From positions 1 through 64,000 of the forward strand of contig JAFQSY010000073.1 of NCBI GenBank assembly GCA_017409265.1: 64,000 nucleotides of DNA, given 5' to 3'. Under the pieces are notes generated by a model, which saw only the letters and a list, made by a program, of their open reading frames with translations, was not told the DNA's origin and searched no databases. This stretch comes from Clostridia bacterium (GTDB lineage Bacteria; Bacillota; Clostridia; Oscillospirales; Acutalibacteraceae). The position numbers and the translations under genes were made by a program. Below, one piece after another: positions 1-7,965 of this stretch (positions within the stretch are counted from its first letter, which is position 1; each line of letters starts with the position of its first letter).

Positions 1-479
1 ACGTTTTCACCAAAAACAATTTCGGTGAAGTTGATATTGCCGTTAAAAGGTGCATAATCATTTGAAGAAACAGAACAATTGTTGGCATTGAAATACACTG
101 TTTTAAGGTTGGCGCAATTCTGAAATGCGTACCAGCCGATTTCAGTTATACTACCCGGAATTTTTACTGCTGTCAAACCGGAGCAGCCGTTAAAGGCGCT
201 TGAAGCGATTTTTGTAATGGCAACGCCGTCAATGCTTGAAGGGATTTCGATATTGCCGGAAAGTTTGTCGGTGTAACCTGTGATAGTGTTGGCTTCGATT
301 TTAAGCATATCGGCGGTTGCTACAGTCCAGACTATTTCTTCGTCAGCCGCGCTTGCGAATAAAGAGCCTATGGGCGGCAGTTCCATTCCGATAAAGCCTG
401 TCAGCGGAGCTGAGCCGATTGTCAGCACAACTGCAAGGGCAATAGCCAGGGTGCGTTTGATAAGATTGTTTTTTGACAT
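1..479 (-). CDS. BspA-like leucine-rich-repeat secreted protein, N-terminal part (cut by window edge)
   Basis: The frame opens with an ATG at 477-479 preceded by AAAGGAG and stays open to base 1, so only the first ~159 residues are here. Residues 1-~45 are a classical signal peptide (basic start, then an Ala/Val/Leu-rich core ending near LFASAADEE). From about residue 75 the text has the BspA/LRR_5 pattern: IPSSIDGVAITKIASSAFNG, then C-S-G-L and a second repeat with ALQNC-like spacing (WYAFQNCANLKTVYF). This family forms extended surface solenoids used for adhesion or mucin/protein binding. It lies 98 bp downstream of the transmembrane sigma factor gene on the same strand but has its own ECF-type promoter at 524-555, so it is probably a target of that sigma factor. 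The C-terminal architecture is unknown. Confidence 0.85.
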   Translation of the reverse strand, partial: MSKNNLIKRTLAIALAVVLTIGSAPLTGFIGMELPPIGSLFASAADEEIVWTVATADMLKIEANTITGYTDKLSGNIEIPSSIDGVAITKIASSAFNGCSGLTAVKIPGSITEIGWYAFQNCANLKTVYFNANNCSVSSNDYAPFNGNINFTEIVFGEN

Positions 480-523
480 TGTTGTTTTCTCCTTTGAATT
501 TATTTGAGTTTTTTTGCTTAACA

Positions 524-555
524 CTTATATGACGATTGGAATTGCGTTGCGGTTC
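524..555 (-). promoter_or_regulatory. ECF-type promoter A (upstream of BspA-like gene)
   Basis: On the minus strand the sequence reads TTGAACCG, 15 bases, CGTCATATAAG, then GTG. It matches promoters B (2600-2631) and C (7898-7929) at both boxes and has the identical 15-base spacing. The predicted transcription start leaves a 5' leader of about 35 nt before the ATG at 479, which contains the AAAGGAG ribosome binding site. A GAAC-type -35 with a CGTC -10 is typical of ECF sigma factors and unlike the TTGACA/TATAAT promoters elsewhere in the window. Confidence 0.75.
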
Positions 556-576
556 AATATTTTTCATTTTTTCAAA

Positions 577-2313
577 TCAGCTCATTATATATGCTTCGCA
601 CGTATACGATGAGCCTGCCGCAGCAGTCTGACCCACAGCGCTTCCCGTAACACCGTAAGTGGGGTCATATCCGCTTTCTGCCTTGATTTGTGAACCGAGA
701 TATGCCTCGGACATAACCGTTCCCGATTCAACGGAAAGCGTGACGGTGGCTATCGGTTCGTCAACCTCGGAAGCCCTGTCGTAAATGCTTACCCTTACCG
801 TTGCCGTGCCTTGAGTTGTTTCCTGTGTTTCAGGTTCGGTTGTGGTTGTAGTAGTGGTCGTTGTGGTAGTAGTTGTAGCCTTGGTTGTAGTGGTGGTCGT
901 TGCTTTGGTAGTAGTTGTGGTGGCTTTGGTGGTAGTGGTTGTTTTTGGCGGCTTGGGTTCTGTTATGGGTTTGGTATTTTGAGTGGTTGCCGCCGTGGTG
1001 GTTTCTGCTTTTGCGGTGGTTGTTGCCTTGGTGGTAGTTGTGGTTGCCTTGGTTGTTGTGGGCTTTTTGGTGGTTGTTACGGTGGTCTTTTGCGTGGCTG
1101 AGGTGGCTTTTGCGGTGGCGGTCACCTTTGCGGAAGTGGTCTGAGCTTTGGTGGCAGAGATTGATGCTGCGGGGTTGCGCTGCGTTGTATTAACGGAGCT
1201 TTCCTGCCTCGTTGAACTGCCGGTGATTTGCAAAAACGCATCCGCAGTGCCGCTTCCGTCAGGCTGTGACGGGTCCTCTGTGATGTCCTGCTCCTCATAT
1301 ATGAGTGTTGAGCCTGCGTATGCCGCCGTGGTTGTTTCTTCAACGTAAGCCGTTGTTGAGGTCTGCACCTCAGGGACGGTGTTTTTTGCAACGGTGGCAA
1401 TTCCTGCGCCTGAGCCTGCCACAACTGCTGCGATTGAAATGCCTGCAACCGCTTTTTGCACAACTGTTAACGCTGCTATCTTTGCCGCAATTCCCGTGCC
1501 CGTTGCCGCCGCTGATGCCGCTGTTGATGCCGCCGCACCTGCCGTGCCTGCTGCTGTTACGGTACCTGCCGCAACACCTGCCGTTGCTGTTGCCGTGCCT
1601 GCCGCGCTTGCAGCTGCCGCAGAGGCATTGATGCCTGCAAGAATTTTTGCAGGAGCAGCGCTTGCCGCAAAGGCCGCGTGAGCCGTGACCGAGGACCTGC
1701 GCAGTGCCCATAGAACAACGCCGATGGGGCACAGACTGTAAAGCGACGTGATTCCCCTGCGCGAGAATTTTTCCTTCAGGTCCTTTCGTGCGGAAAAGAG
1801 CCTCGTTTTAACGGTTCCTACGGGGATTTCAAGCGTCTGAGCAACCTCACTCACGCTCATCTCCTCGTAATAAGTCATCATTATGCAGGCTCTTTTTTCT
1901 TCGCTGAGTTCATCAAGAATTTCCAATACGGTTCGCTGCAGCTCGGTCTGGTCAAGGTTTTCTTCCGGGGTGAAGCTTGTATCTTCATCGGGAATAACCT
2001 CAAACACCTCATTTTCTTCCGCCTCAAAGAGCATCGGTTTTTTCTTTTTGATAAAGTCTTTGCACTTGTTGGCAACTATTCTGTTCAGCCAGCCCTGGAA
2101 GCTTTCGGGTTTGTCAAGCTCTGTGATTTTCTGGAGTGCCTTTATGTAGCTGTCCTGAAGAATATCCTCAGCATCCGAGTCGTTCTTGACAAATTCCAGC
2201 GCAACAAAATATGCACGCTGATTGGTAAGCTCGTAAAGCTTGTTGAAAGCGTTGCCGTCGCCGTTCTGAACTTTCGTTACCAGTTCGGCAATCAGTTCAT
2301 TATTGATTTCCAT
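577..2313 (-). CDS. ECF-family sigma factor with transmembrane and Thr-rich extracytoplasmic extension
   Basis: 578 aa, about three times a normal ECF sigma factor. Residues ~12-95 are sigma-70 region 2 (NAFNKLYELTNQRAYF, DAEDILQDSY, FQGWLNRIVANKCKD); ~125-185 are region 4 (LSEEKRACIMMTYYEEMSV, then the helix-turn-helix SEVAQTLEIPVGTVKTRLF). A long Ala-rich stretch (~205-290) leads to one membrane segment (~285-308, VVQKAVAGISIAAVVAG). After it comes a Ser/Thr-rich stalk made almost entirely of T and K (~390-510) and a ~65-aa C-terminal domain beginning TATVRVSIYDR. The layout implies a membrane-tethered sigma factor whose own outer domain could sense the envelope; no separate anti-sigma gene is evident. 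The upstream 91-aa gene overlaps its start by 14 bp. A paralogue lies at 2849-4450. Start: ATG at 2311-2313 within the upstream gene. Confidence 0.85.
   Translation of the reverse strand: MEINNELIAELVTKVQNGDGNAFNKLYELTNQRAYFVALEFVKNDSDAEDILQDSYIKALQKITELDKPESFQGWLNRIVANKCKDFIKKKKPMLFEAEENEVFEVIPDEDTSFTPEENLDQTELQRTVLEILDELSEEKRACIMMTYYEEMSVSEVAQTLEIPVGTVKTRLFSARKDLKEKFSRRGITSLYSLCPIGVVLWALRRSSVTAHAAFAASAAPAKILAGINASAAAASAAGTATATAGVAAGTVTAAGTAGAAASTAASAAATGTGIAAKIAALTVVQKAVAGISIAAVVAGSGAGIATVAKNTVPEVQTSTTAYVEETTTAAYAGSTLIYEEQDITEDPSQPDGSGTADAFLQITGSSTRQESSVNTTQRNPAASISATKAQTTSAKVTATAKATSATQKTTVTTTKKPTTTKATTTTTKATTTAKAETTTAATTQNTKPITEPKPPKTTTTTKATTTTTKATTTTTTKATTTTTTTTTTTTTEPETQETTQGTATVRVSIYDRASEVDEPIATVTLSVESGTVMSEAYLGSQIKAESGYDPTYGVTGSAVGQTAAAGSSYTCEAYIMS
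833..1100 (-). repeat. Thr-codon microsatellite-like stretch inside the sigma factor gene
   Basis: The stalk-coding part of the sigma gene is a degenerate run of ACN codons (seen on the plus strand as ggt/tgt/agt triplets), interrupted by AAG/GCC (Lys/Ala). The near-repetitive triplets make length change by slippage in multiples of three plausible, which would alter stalk length without breaking the frame. Confidence 0.7.
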
Positions 2314-2575
2314 ATTTTCTCCTCGCAGCCTCTTCTTTTGCCGGACTCAGTCCGCTGCCTTTGTTGTGCATATTCCACACGTACTCAATTCCCTTTTTTA
2401 TTCCGGCCTTAAGATAATTGCACGGTGAACTGAATTTTTCCGCATAAACCAACACGGGATTTCCGCCTTCTTTTATAACCTCTGTGAACACGGTCCTGCT
2501 TTGTTCGTTTACCGTTACGTCAAGGGAAATATGCCTGTCAAGCTCAACGTGAATCGTTTTTGTTTTCTGTTCCAT
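2300..2575 (-). CDS. Small cytoplasmic protein of unknown function, first gene of the sigma operon
   Basis: 91 aa, no signal peptide or membrane segment, family not recognised. It has a beta-rich first half (TIHVELDRHISLDVTVNEQSRTVFTEVI), a single Cys in FSSPCNYLKAGIKKGIEYVW, and a basic Lys/Arg-rich tail. It starts with ATG at 2573-2575 behind a strong AGGAGGGTGAA site and directly downstream of ECF promoter B. Its last 14 bp overlap the sigma factor start, so the two are translationally coupled. Position and coupling suggest a partner or regulator of the sigma factor (anti-sigma, adaptor or dose control), but nothing in its sequence proves that. No counterpart precedes the second sigma factor at 2849. 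Confidence 0.7.
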   Translation of the reverse strand: MEQKTKTIHVELDRHISLDVTVNEQSRTVFTEVIKEGGNPVLVYAEKFSSPCNYLKAGIKKGIEYVWNMHNKGSGLSPAKEEAARRKYGNQ

Positions 2576-2599
2576 TTCACCCTCCTTTCAGGCTGTTCA

Positions 2600-2631
2600 C
2601 CTATTAGACGAGCGAAAAACAAAAGCGGTTC
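2600..2631 (-). promoter_or_regulatory. ECF-type promoter B (upstream of the 91-aa/sigma operon)
   Basis: The minus strand reads ATGAACCG, 15 bases, CGTCTAATAGG, then TG. It shares both boxes, the 15-base spacer and the trailing GTG with promoters A and C. The predicted start lies just upstream of the AGGAGG site of the gene beginning at 2575. Because the operon encodes an ECF sigma factor, this is the expected autoregulatory promoter. Confidence 0.78.
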
Positions 2632-2791
2632 ATTTTTTTTTGAAGAAATCCTGCTATATAACAAGTAGATTGAGTTTTCAAAAAGTTTCAGTTTTTTTAA
2701 AAAAATTTGCCGACGATTTAAAACTGAAAAAGTTTCAGAAAAAATGAAAAATTAACAAAAATTTAATCCGCTTGCAAACAGCGATTGATTA

Positions 2792-2820
2792 TTGAACAAT
2801 ATGCGATTTATTGTTATAAT
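2792..2820 (+). promoter_or_regulatory. Housekeeping-type promoter for the second sigma gene
   Basis: TTGAAC at 2792-2797, 17 bases, TATAAT at 2815-2820: a near-consensus vegetative sigma promoter. It overlaps the first in-frame TTG (2792), which therefore cannot be the translation start and supports ATG 2849. The divergent 2576-2848 interval holds this and ECF promoter B and no gene. Confidence 0.8.
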
Positions 2821-2848
2821 GAAAAAAATAACAAAAAGAGGCGAGAGG

Positions 2849-4450
2849 ATGGAGAACGCTCAGATTGCTGTGCTTGCGACCCGAATAAAAGAAGGGGACG
2901 CAAAGGCTTTTGAAGAAGTACATATAACATTTTCGCCTGAGGTTTACTCCGTGGCATACGGAATAACAAATGACAGGGATGAGGCTCAGGACCTCACGCA
3001 AGACAGCTTCGTCTGTGTGCTGGAGAACATAGAAACTCTTAAAGAGCCTGAAAAATTCAAAAAGTGGCTGATGAGCATCACGGCCAACAAAAGCAAGGAT
3101 TACTTAAAAAAGAAAAAGCCTGCCATCCTCACGGATGAGCAGAACTTTATAATTGAAAATCTTGAAGAAAATGAGATATCTGTTTTGCCTGAAAGGGCGG
3201 TTGATACCGAAGAACGCGCGCAGGAAATGCGGGATATTATAGAAAGTATTTCCGAGGATAAGCGGCTTTGCCTCATACTCAGATACAAATATGAGATGAG
3301 CTATGCCGAAATTGCGCAGACGCTTGAAATCAGTGAGGGCGCAGTAAAGAGCAGGATTTTCAGAGCGAAAGAGGACGTTGAGCAGGCTGTTGAAAAACGC
3401 AGGAGAAAAGGCTTGCCTCTGTTTGCGTTGCCGCCGCTTGCACTTGCGGTCAGAGCCGTTGTGAATTCGGCTGAGGTATCGGCATCGGCTTTTGCAGGCA
3501 GTGCCGCTCAGAGTGCAGCTCTTGCAGGAATAACCGCCGCCGCTCAGGCAGGAACTGCAGCGGTTGTATCATCAACTGCAGGCGCCGCTGCCGCAACCTC
3601 TGCGGGTGCATCGGCATCTGTGGCAACAACGGCGGGTGTGGGTGCAAAAATTGCGGCAATGACCGTTGTGCAGAAGGTTGTTTCGGGAGTTGCTCTGGCA
3701 GGAATTGTAACGGGCTCTGCCGTAGGTACGACGGTTGCCGTGAAGAATAAAGTAAATACAGAAAGCGTTGAAACAACTTCGTCTGTTGAACAGAGTGCAA
3801 CCGTGCCTGATTACAGGCTTGATAACGTGGATTTTGAGGTAACTCAGGAGGAGGGCGAAAGCTCTTCACTGCCTTCTTTGGATTTGGACCTGTTTTCGTC
3901 ATCTGCTACCGAGAAGAAAAGCGAGAATACAGTTTCTTCAAAACCCTCAGAAGAAAAAACGACGTCTGTTACGTCTTCAACGGTTAAACAGACCGAGCCT
4001 GTTACGGAAAAATCAACTACCGTAAAGACTACGGTGCAGTCAACAACAAAGAAAAAGGAAACCACCACAACCGAGAAGCAGACCACTCAGACCGAGACAA
4101 CAACTGAATCCACAACCGAGTATAAAGCGATTACCGCGCCGAAAGCGGATACCGAGAAAGAAACCGAAACCAAGGAGCAGGAAACTCAGAGTACAACAAA
4201 AGAGCCTGAAACAACCACTCAGGAGCAAACCACCACGCAGGCGTCTTTGCCTGCAACGGTGAGCGTTACCGTGTGGAGCAGTGACGGCACAAACGAGGTG
4301 AAGACGCTCGAATTTGATGCGGGCGATTCCATAACGGCCAACGAGATTGAAAACCGCCTTGCAAGCGAATATCAGATAGAGGCGCTGGCGGAAGATATTG
4401 ACGTGATTGCCGAATCAGGCGGAAGCTATACCGCCACGGCTTATGCGTAA
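2849..4450 (+). CDS. Second ECF-family sigma factor with transmembrane and Thr-rich extension
   Basis: 533 aa from the ATG at 2849, chosen for its GCGAGAGG site and the promoter at 2792-2820. Region 2 is at ~10-90 (EVYSVAYGITNDRDEAQDLTQDSF, FKKWLMSITANKSKDYL). Region 4 is at ~125-185 (EDKRLCLILRYKYEMSYAEIAQ, TLEISEGAVKSRIFRAKEDV). As in the 577-2313 paralogue, an Ala-rich region precedes a membrane segment (~270-300, VVQKVVSGVALAGIVTGS). A Ser/Thr/Glu-rich stalk then leads to a homologous C-terminal domain starting ATVSVTVWSSDG and ending with GGSYTATAYA. Unlike the paralogue it has a vegetative promoter and no coupled small gene; instead it is followed 13 bp later by a BspA-like surface protein gene. 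Role inferred: membrane-tethered regulator of surface genes. Confidence 0.85.
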   Translation: MENAQIAVLATRIKEGDAKAFEEVHITFSPEVYSVAYGITNDRDEAQDLTQDSFVCVLENIETLKEPEKFKKWLMSITANKSKDYLKKKKPAILTDEQNFIIENLEENEISVLPERAVDTEERAQEMRDIIESISEDKRLCLILRYKYEMSYAEIAQTLEISEGAVKSRIFRAKEDVEQAVEKRRRKGLPLFALPPLALAVRAVVNSAEVSASAFAGSAAQSAALAGITAAAQAGTAAVVSSTAGAAAATSAGASASVATTAGVGAKIAAMTVVQKVVSGVALAGIVTGSAVGTTVAVKNKVNTESVETTSSVEQSATVPDYRLDNVDFEVTQEEGESSSLPSLDLDLFSSSATEKKSENTVSSKPSEEKTTSVTSSTVKQTEPVTEKSTTVKTTVQSTTKKKETTTTEKQTTQTETTTESTTEYKAITAPKADTEKETETKEQETQSTTKEPETTTQEQTTTQASLPATVSVTVWSSDGTNEVKTLEFDAGDSITANEIENRLASEYQIEALAEDIDVIAESGGSYTATAYA

Positions 4451-4463
4451 ACGGAGGTAAAGC

Positions 4464-7400
4464 ATGAAAAGAAAAATCAGAAATACGGCTTTGGTTGCTT
4501 TTTGCATTGCCCTTGCGGCAGTGATGTTTGTTCAGTTCAATGCAACAGTAGGTGTTGAGGCGTCGGAAAGAGCGGTTGTTGCAAGCGGAACGAATATGAA
4601 GGTAAACTGGACCTTGTACGATGACGGCGAGCTTTGCATTGAGGGTACGGGATTCTGGAACACTACCCCGTGGAAGCAATACTATGCGGAGGTTGAAAGA
4701 ATAAGCATAGGCAAGGACGTCACTTGTAAAAGTATATGCAACTTCTATTTTGACGTTGCCGAAGGGTACGTTAATCTTGAAGAGGTCAGCGTTGCAGAAG
4801 GAAACACGGCTTTTTATGCCGACGAAAGCGGAGTGCTTTATGACTACGGCAAAACCAAGCTATTTTTGTTCCCGGCGGCATCGGAGATTACTGAATATAC
4901 AATTCCTGACAGTGTTGAAACAATTGTAAAGGGCGCTTTTTGCGGCGCAAAAAATATAAACAGCGTTGTTTGCGGTAAGGGTCTTAAAACCATAAGCGCA
5001 AATGCTTTCTATTGCAGCAGCGGACTTGAAAACATTACTTTTGAGCAGGGGCTTGAAAGTGTCGGCACCCGTGCATTTTTCAACTGCACAAGCCTTGAAA
5101 GTATAGCCTTGCCTGACAGCGTTACAGCGTTGGGCAGTCATGCTTTCAGCGGCTGCGAAAGCCTCAGAGAGGCAAGCACGGGAAACGGTGTAAAGAATAT
5201 TCTGTCACGCGCGTTTCTGCAGTGTACGAGCCTTGAAAACATCAGCTTCGGCAACTCGGTTGAATATATAGGAGAGTGTACATTTGAGCAATGTGTTGCG
5301 CTCAAAGAGATCGACCTGCCTGAAAGTATTACTTCTATTGGCAGAGGTGCTTTTATCAGGTGCGAATCGCTTGAAAGTGTTGTTATACCTGACGGAATAA
5401 GTGTTCTTATGGCTGATTTGTTAAAAAACTGTTCGGGTCTTAAAAGCGTTACGATTCCTGCTTCCGTAACCCAAACGGGCAGCGACATTTTTACAGGCTG
5501 TGATTCGATTACCGACGTATATTACAAGGGCGATGCAAAGGGCTGGTGCTCGATTGATTTTCATAACAATTCAAACCCCGTAAAAACAGCGGATAATCTC
5601 TACATTAACGGTGAACTTGTAACGGATTTTGAAATCCCCGAGGGCATTACCGAGGTTTCCGATTATCTTTTTGTAGGCTATGCGCGCCTTGAAAGTATAA
5701 CGCTTAACGATTCGGTAAAAAGTATAGGCATTTCCGCTTTTGCCGATTGTATAAATCTTAAAAGCATTGATATACCTGACAGTGTTGTGACAATCGGAAA
5801 CGATGCTTTCTTAAGATGCACAGCACTTACGGATATAACGGTATCCGAAAATATTGAATATATAGGCGAAGGCGCTTTTGTTTATTCGGGCTATGCCAAG
5901 GATTTTGCAAACTGGGATAACGGTTTCTTATACCTCGGCAGCTATCTTTTGGATGTTGACCCCGATGAAGTCAAAGGGGAATGCAAGCTGTATGAAAAAA
6001 CCAAGCTTGTTGCATCAGGGGCATTCCAGACTTGCCACGGTATAACGAAGGTAATTGTGCCTGACGGTGTCAGATACATAAATGACAAAGGCTTTTATAA
6101 TTGCGGAAGTCTCAGCAGTGTGCGCTTGCCTGAGGGGCTTGACAAAATCAGCTCAGAAGCTTTCAGCACCTGCGAATCGCTTAAGGATATTGTGATTCCT
6201 TCAACGGTAACCGCTGTTGAAGACAATGCTTTTGTGGGCTGTTCGGCATTGGAAAAGCTTACTGTTCCTGCAGCGGTAAAGGTTATAGGCGACAGAGCCT
6301 TTTATAACTGCACGTCTCTCAATGAGCTGGTTATCTCGGATGGAATTGAGGAAATAGGCAGGGATGCTTTTGCCCTGACCACGTCACTTAAGGAGATTTA
6401 TCTTCCCGCAACGCTTATATCACTCAACGGTGAAGCGTTCAATGAAAGCGGCATAACCGATATATATTACGGCGCAACAAAAGCCGAATGGAAAAGGCTT
6501 GCGCAGAATTCGGATTTCAGCGCAATAACCGTTCATTATACGCTCAGGAGCGAGGACGAGGCGGTAATCATAAATCATACCGATAAGGATTTTGATTATG
6601 AATCGGGCAACGTACACCTTAAGGTTACCGAAATGGGCAAGGCGAATTCCACCTATGACCAAAACGGATTCTATAACCGCCTGCTTGTTGACCCCGTTCA
6701 GATTCTGGATATATCCCTTGTTGACGGCGACGGCAATGCAATTCAGCCCCTTGCTGACGGAAGAATTACCGTTAAGCTCAGGGCATCGGAAGAGTTTATG
6801 AAGCTTGTTGAAAGCGGATTGGCTCTTACGGGCGAATACGAAGTGAAAGCGCAGGATATTGATTTTATCAACGATTGCTTTGTATTCGAAAAAGACGGAG
6901 AAACGATGAATGTGCCTGCTCCGCAGAGTTTTCTTACCTCTTTCAAAATCATACACTGGTTCTCTGACGCGGTGAATCCATGGGATTTTGAAGCCTTTAC
7001 GCATGATGAGATAAGCGTTGAAAATGGATATATAATATTACATACAAATCACTTCAGCGAATATGCCGTTTGTATAAATGAAATTGAGTTTAAAAACAGT
7101 GAAATTGAAATTATGAACGGCAGTGAGTGCGTGCTTGAAGTCACTGTTGCTGAAGGGTTTGACGTTATTTTCTCATCATCGGATGAAAGCGTTCTTACCG
7201 TAGATGAAACAGGCAAGGTTACGGCGAAAAAGAGCGGCGTTGCTTACGTTACCGCAGGCTTTGCAGGCACGGATATTTCATCATCCTGCAAAATAACGGT
7301 TTTACCGCGCAGCTTTACAGTTACGTGGGCTGTTGACGGCGCGGAAACTCAGCAGACAGTAAAGGAAGAGGCGGATATCGAATTACCGTCAGACCCCGAA

Positions 7401-7787
7401 AAAGAGGGTTATATCTTCAAGGGCTGGACTCCTGCGGTTGATGAAAAAATGCCGTCATACGACGTTACGTATACCGCCGTGTTTGAAAAAGTAACGGCAA
7501 CGGATATTGAAATAGAATCCCTGCCTGCAAAAACAAGCTATATATACAAAACGGAAAAGCTTGATTTGAGCGGCATAAAGATTAAGGTAAATTATTCCGA
7601 CGGCTCATCCCAACTTGTAACAGACCCTGACGCAATAACTGCAGAGGGCTTTGATGCAAAATCAACAGGCAGTCAGAAAATCACCGTAAGCTGCGAGGGC
7701 TGCACGGCGCAGTTTGAAGTTAAGGTAAGCTATACGTGGTGGCAGCAGCTTATCAGAATCTTTTTGCTCGGCATTTTCTGGTATTGA
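4464..7787 (+). CDS. Large BspA-like LRR surface protein with Ig-like domains
   Basis: 1107 aa, ATG behind ACGGAGG, 13 bp after the second sigma gene, so cotranscribed. A signal sequence/anchor occupies residues 1-~33. Residues ~110-690 are many LRR_5/BspA repeats of the form LPDSVTxIGxxAFxxCxSLxxI. Residues ~870-950 hold a Big_2-type Ig-like domain (VTVAEGFDVIFSSSDESVLTVDETGKVTA). Residues ~950-1005 are an InlB B-repeat-like module (YIFKGWTPAVDEKMPSYDV), and ~1010-1095 a Big_3-like domain (LDLSGIKIKVNYSDGSSQLV). The end is a hydrophobic, Trp-rich tail (TWWQQLIRIFLLGIFWY) with no LPXTG. The fold predicts an extended extracellular adhesin/binding protein. Pairing with a transmembrane sigma factor suggests it is either its target or part of its sensing. 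Confidence 0.88.
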   Translation: MKRKIRNTALVAFCIALAAVMFVQFNATVGVEASERAVVASGTNMKVNWTLYDDGELCIEGTGFWNTTPWKQYYAEVERISIGKDVTCKSICNFYFDVAEGYVNLEEVSVAEGNTAFYADESGVLYDYGKTKLFLFPAASEITEYTIPDSVETIVKGAFCGAKNINSVVCGKGLKTISANAFYCSSGLENITFEQGLESVGTRAFFNCTSLESIALPDSVTALGSHAFSGCESLREASTGNGVKNILSRAFLQCTSLENISFGNSVEYIGECTFEQCVALKEIDLPESITSIGRGAFIRCESLESVVIPDGISVLMADLLKNCSGLKSVTIPASVTQTGSDIFTGCDSITDVYYKGDAKGWCSIDFHNNSNPVKTADNLYINGELVTDFEIPEGITEVSDYLFVGYARLESITLNDSVKSIGISAFADCINLKSIDIPDSVVTIGNDAFLRCTALTDITVSENIEYIGEGAFVYSGYAKDFANWDNGFLYLGSYLLDVDPDEVKGECKLYEKTKLVASGAFQTCHGITKVIVPDGVRYINDKGFYNCGSLSSVRLPEGLDKISSEAFSTCESLKDIVIPSTVTAVEDNAFVGCSALEKLTVPAAVKVIGDRAFYNCTSLNELVISDGIEEIGRDAFALTTSLKEIYLPATLISLNGEAFNESGITDIYYGATKAEWKRLAQNSDFSAITVHYTLRSEDEAVIINHTDKDFDYESGNVHLKVTEMGKANSTYDQNGFYNRLLVDPVQILDISLVDGDGNAIQPLADGRITVKLRASEEFMKLVESGLALTGEYEVKAQDIDFINDCFVFEKDGETMNVPAPQSFLTSFKIIHWFSDAVNPWDFEAFTHDEISVENGYIILHTNHFSEYAVCINEIEFKNSEIEIMNGSECVLEVTVAEGFDVIFSSSDESVLTVDETGKVTAKKSGVAYVTAGFAGTDISSSCKITVLPRSFTVTWAVDGAETQQTVKEEADIELPSDPEKEGYIFKGWTPAVDEKMPSYDVTYTAVFEKVTATDIEIESLPAKTSYIYKTEKLDLSGIKIKVNYSDGSSQLVTDPDAITAEGFDAKSTGSQKITVSCEGCTAQFEVKVSYTWWQQLIRIFLLGIFWY

Positions 7788-7824
7788 TACCGAGGCAAAA
7801 CATAAACAAATTTAAATAAAGCTC

Positions 7825-7863
7825 AAGGCTTGTGTGGGAATAAATCCTGCACAAGCCTTTTTA
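7825..7863 (+). terminator. Intrinsic terminator after the BspA-like gene
   Basis: AAGGCTTGTG at 7825-7834 pairs with the CACAAGCCTT arm at 7850-7859, followed by TTTTTATA. It separates the sigma/BspA operon from the protease gene. The stem resembles that at 41547-41585. Confidence 0.8.
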
Positions 7864-7897
7864 TATGAGCGCAAAGCAAAAAAATATTAAAAAAAGT

Positions 7898-7929
7898 GAA
7901 CCGATTTGATTTCTCATTCGTCTTATAGG
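7898..7929 (+). promoter_or_regulatory. ECF-type promoter C (upstream of the papain-like protease)
   Basis: GTGAACCG, 15 bases, CGTCTTATAGG, then TG. Both boxes, the 15-base gap and the trailing GTG match promoters A and B. An AT-rich run of A precedes the -35 in B and C. The leader to the ATG at 7966 is about 30 nt and contains ACAGGAGAATG as ribosome binding site. Confidence 0.78.
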
Positions 7930-7965
7930 TGAAACGGAAAAACAACAAGAACAGGAGAATGAACA

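Noticed and set aside
811..1101. Gly/Cys-rich plus-strand frame
   Set aside because: Antisense reading of the Thr stalk codons; composition explained by the repeat.
1379..1681. Ala-rich plus-strand frame opposite the first sigma factor
   Set aside because: It is the antisense shadow of the Ala/Thr-rich sigma coding sequence and has no ribosome binding site.
2792..2848. N-terminal extension of the second sigma factor from TTG 2792
   Set aside because: The TTG is part of the -35 box of a near-perfect promoter and cannot be in the message; ATG 2849 has the ribosome binding site.
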